This document shows positions 6,061 to 7,308 of a stretch of DNA of 7,308 bases, in pieces. The position numbers and the translations under genes are program-made. Within the stretch, counting starts at the first letter, position 1. Each line of letters opens with the position of its first letter. The notes beneath the pieces are model-generated. The model searched no databases. It was not told the DNA's origin and saw only the letters and a list, made by a program, of their open reading frames with translations. This DNA is from Gammaproteobacteria bacterium (GTDB lineage: Bacteria > Pseudomonadota > Gammaproteobacteria > Chromatiales > Chromatiaceae): contig JAJRUY010000108.1 of assembly GCA_024277555.1 (NCBI GenBank), forward strand, positions 1 to 7,308, given 5' to 3'.

Positions 6061-7029
6061 TCAGATCGAGCGCTGCACCGAAAAGTCGGCCAATGCGGCC
6101 AGGGCGCTGTTGAATGCGGAAGGGGGTAGTGCTTCCAGCGCTTTTTTGGCCAGCGCTGCCTCTTCCCCGGCACGGCGGGCAGTGTAAGCGATTGCGTCGG
6201 TGGATTCAATTGCCGCCATGACTTCACCGGCCATGTCGGCGCCGCCTTTTTCAATGGCGGTTCTCAGCAGTTTTTGCTGTTTCTTGTTGCCGGTTTCGAT
6301 GGCGCGGATAAGGGGCAGGGTGGGCTTTCCTTCCGCCAGGTCATCCCCCAGGTTCTTGCCGATGTCTTCATCCGAGGAGCCGTAGTCCAGGGCATCGTCG
6401 ATCATCTGGAAGGCCATGCCCAGGTGCAGGCCATAGTCGGCCAGTGCCTGTTCTTCGTATTCCGGCCGTTCCGCCACGATGGCGGCCAGTCTTGTGCCCG
6501 CTTCGAACAGGGTGGCGGTCTTGCGGGTGATGACTTCCAGGTATTGTTCTTCGGTAGTGTCGGGGTCGTTGCAGTTGAGCAATTGCAGCACTTCGCCTTC
6601 GGCGATACGGTTGGTGGCGTGGGAGAGTACATCCATGACTCGCAGGTTCTGGATCTCCACCATCATTTCGAAAGAGCGGGAATAGAGAAAATCGCCGACC
6701 AGGACGCTGGCGGCATTGCCCCACAGGTTGTTGACGGTTTCATTGCTGCGGCGCATGTCCGAGCCATCCACTACATCGTCATGCAGCAGGGTGGCGGTGT
6801 GGATGAATTCGATGATGGCCGCCAGATTCACATGGCTGCGACCCTGATAACCCACAGCCAGGGCCGAAAGCAGTACGATCATGGGGCGCAGGCGCTTTCC
6901 GCCGCTGTTTACAATATAGTGGCCGATCTGGTTGATGAGCACCACGTCAGACTGCAGCCGATCCATGATCAGCAGATCCGTGGCGCGCAGGTCGTCGGTG
7001 ATAAGGTCGCGGATGGCAGAAAGATCCAT
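6061..7029 (-). CDS. ispB: Octaprenyl diphosphate synthase (polyprenyl synthetase)
   Basis: IspB extends farnesyl diphosphate with isopentenyl diphosphate units to make the long side chain of ubiquinone and menaquinone. The 322-residue product matches E. coli IspB (323 aa) end to end: GGKRLRP at 43-49, the first aspartate-rich motif in LLHDDVVDGSDMRR (81-94; D84, D85, D88), GNAASVLVGDFLYSRSF (104-120), AEGEVLQL (143-150), the second aspartate-rich motif FQMIDDALDYG (207-217; D211, D212, D215) and GKNLGDDLAEGKPTLPL (224-240). The residues before the first motif (FIHTATLLHDD) are identical to E. coli, favouring a long-chain product, though the exact length (C40 or other) is not settled by this. 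The ATG has no obvious Shine-Dalgarno sequence. The only promoter-like pair on its strand is weak (TTGGCA complement 7089-7094, TATAGC complement 7068-7073, 15-bp spacer). It is divergent from rplU, the arrangement also seen in E. coli, and is followed by tRNA-Pro after 7 bp. Confidence 0.97.
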   Translation of the reverse strand: MDLSAIRDLITDDLRATDLLIMDRLQSDVVLINQIGHYIVNSGGKRLRPMIVLLSALAVGYQGRSHVNLAAIIEFIHTATLLHDDVVDGSDMRRSNETVNNLWGNAASVLVGDFLYSRSFEMMVEIQNLRVMDVLSHATNRIAEGEVLQLLNCNDPDTTEEQYLEVITRKTATLFEAGTRLAAIVAERPEYEEQALADYGLHLGMAFQMIDDALDYGSSDEDIGKNLGDDLAEGKPTLPLIRAIETGNKKQQKLLRTAIEKGGADMAGEVMAAIESTDAIAYTARRAGEEAALAKKALEALPPSAFNSALAALADFSVQRSI

Positions 7030-7121
7030 GAAATGCGGGAGTTCGTCTATGCAACAGGAATGTTGATGCTATAGTGAAAAGGCGTCTCTGCCAAGAGCTT
7101 GTGTAAAACCTGTAATAGGGT

Positions 7122-7150
7122 TTGACCTTGGAGGATAATCTGGTTAAAAT
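7122..7150 (+). promoter_or_regulatory. Sigma70-type promoter for rplU
   Basis: TTGACC (7122-7127) and TAAAAT (7145-7150) each match consensus at five of six positions and are separated by the ideal 17 bp. Transcription should start near 7157, giving a leader of about 68 nt before rplU. The bases after the -10 box, TCCGCG (7151-7156), form a GC-rich discriminator, as at ribosomal promoters repressed by ppGpp and DksA. Confidence 0.8.
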
Positions 7151-7224
7151 TCCGCGTCTTTCTGCTGGCTCTTTTGTTGGGCGAGTTTAATCATTATTTA
7201 GTTATTTACCGGAGACATGCAGAC

Positions 7225-7308
7225 ATGTATGCCGTAATCCAGACCGGGGGCAAGCAGTATCGCGTCAGCGAGGGCATGACCCTGAAGGTTGAAAAAATCA
7301 ATGCCGAA
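7225..7308 (+). CDS. rplU: 50S ribosomal protein L21, N-terminal fragment
   Basis: The first 28 codons are present; the window ends inside the gene. The N terminus MYAVIQTGGKQYRV is the standard L21 start (E. coli begins MYAVFQSGGKQHRV), followed by a Gly-Met-x-Leu-Lys-Val-Glu-Lys stretch. L21 binds 23S rRNA in the large ribosomal subunit. GGAG (7211-7214) is the ribosome binding site, 10 nt before the ATG. A second ATG at 7217, out of frame, opens only a six-codon frame that ends at 7237 and is too close to GGAG to be favoured. rpmA and obg would be expected downstream, outside the window. Confidence 0.97.
   Translation, partial: MYAVIQTGGKQYRVSEGMTLKVEKINAE

Noticed and set aside
6274..7074. 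Plus-strand open frame of 266 codons opposite ispB
   Set aside because: ispB matches E. coli IspB end to end on the other strand; the plus frame looks like an antisense shadow rich in G, V and Q without motifs.
7217..7237. Six-codon ORF overlapping the rplU start
   Set aside because: Its ATG is only 2 nt from GGAG, it has no notable codon content, and it probably arises by chance from the ACATGCAGACATG sequence.

Overview
The window reads as an ordinary chromosomal segment of a gammaproteobacterium. SpoT, the omega subunit, UbiC, MobA, IspB and L21 all resemble their E. coli counterparts, and the 4-hydroxybenzoate/octaprenyl-type ubiquinone genes and a bifunctional SpoT fit that class. The DNA is moderately GC-rich. 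The genus cannot be named from the sequence alone; the two-domain APH/P-loop kinase is a type I associate with environmental, often sulfur-oxidising, gammaproteobacteria, which is only a weak hint.

Layout, left to right. Positions 1-161 hold the C-terminal tail of a gamma-glutamyltransferase on the plus strand. A 284-bp intergenic region follows. It contains a degenerate 18-bp tandem array (206-314) that runs into a REP-like pair of inverted hairpin units (314-382), then a weak promoter for rpoZ. rpoZ (446-733) and spoT (745-2931) are 11 bp apart and form the classical rpoZ-spoT pair. A 13-bp perfect inverted repeat (2930-2942 / 3023-3035) starts in the spoT stop codon and ends near or inside the start of ubiC (3010-3645). 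mobA (complement 3630-4238) converges on ubiC with a 16-bp tail-to-tail overlap. A gene for an APH-like/P-loop double kinase (4331-5899) diverges from mobA across 92 bp. A possible 28-codon ORF follows it. On the minus strand, ispB (complement 6061-7029) is followed after 7 bp by tRNA-Pro(CGG) (complement 5977-6053). rplU begins at 7225, divergent from ispB, behind a strong sigma70-type promoter, and is cut by the window edge.

Functionally there are two themes. The first is the stringent response: omega (part of ppGpp site 1 on RNA polymerase), the (p)ppGpp synthetase/hydrolase SpoT, and an rplU promoter with the GC-rich discriminator typical of ppGpp/DksA-inhibited promoters. The second is ubiquinone synthesis: UbiC makes the 4-hydroxybenzoate head group and IspB the polyprenyl tail, from separate loci. 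MobA (molybdenum cofactor) and the double kinase stand alone.

I see no mobile gene, CRISPR array, phage or defence system. The least explained items are the hairpin/tandem repeat region before rpoZ, the inverted repeat between spoT and ubiC, the double kinase of unknown substrate, and the tRNA tied to the 3' end of ispB.
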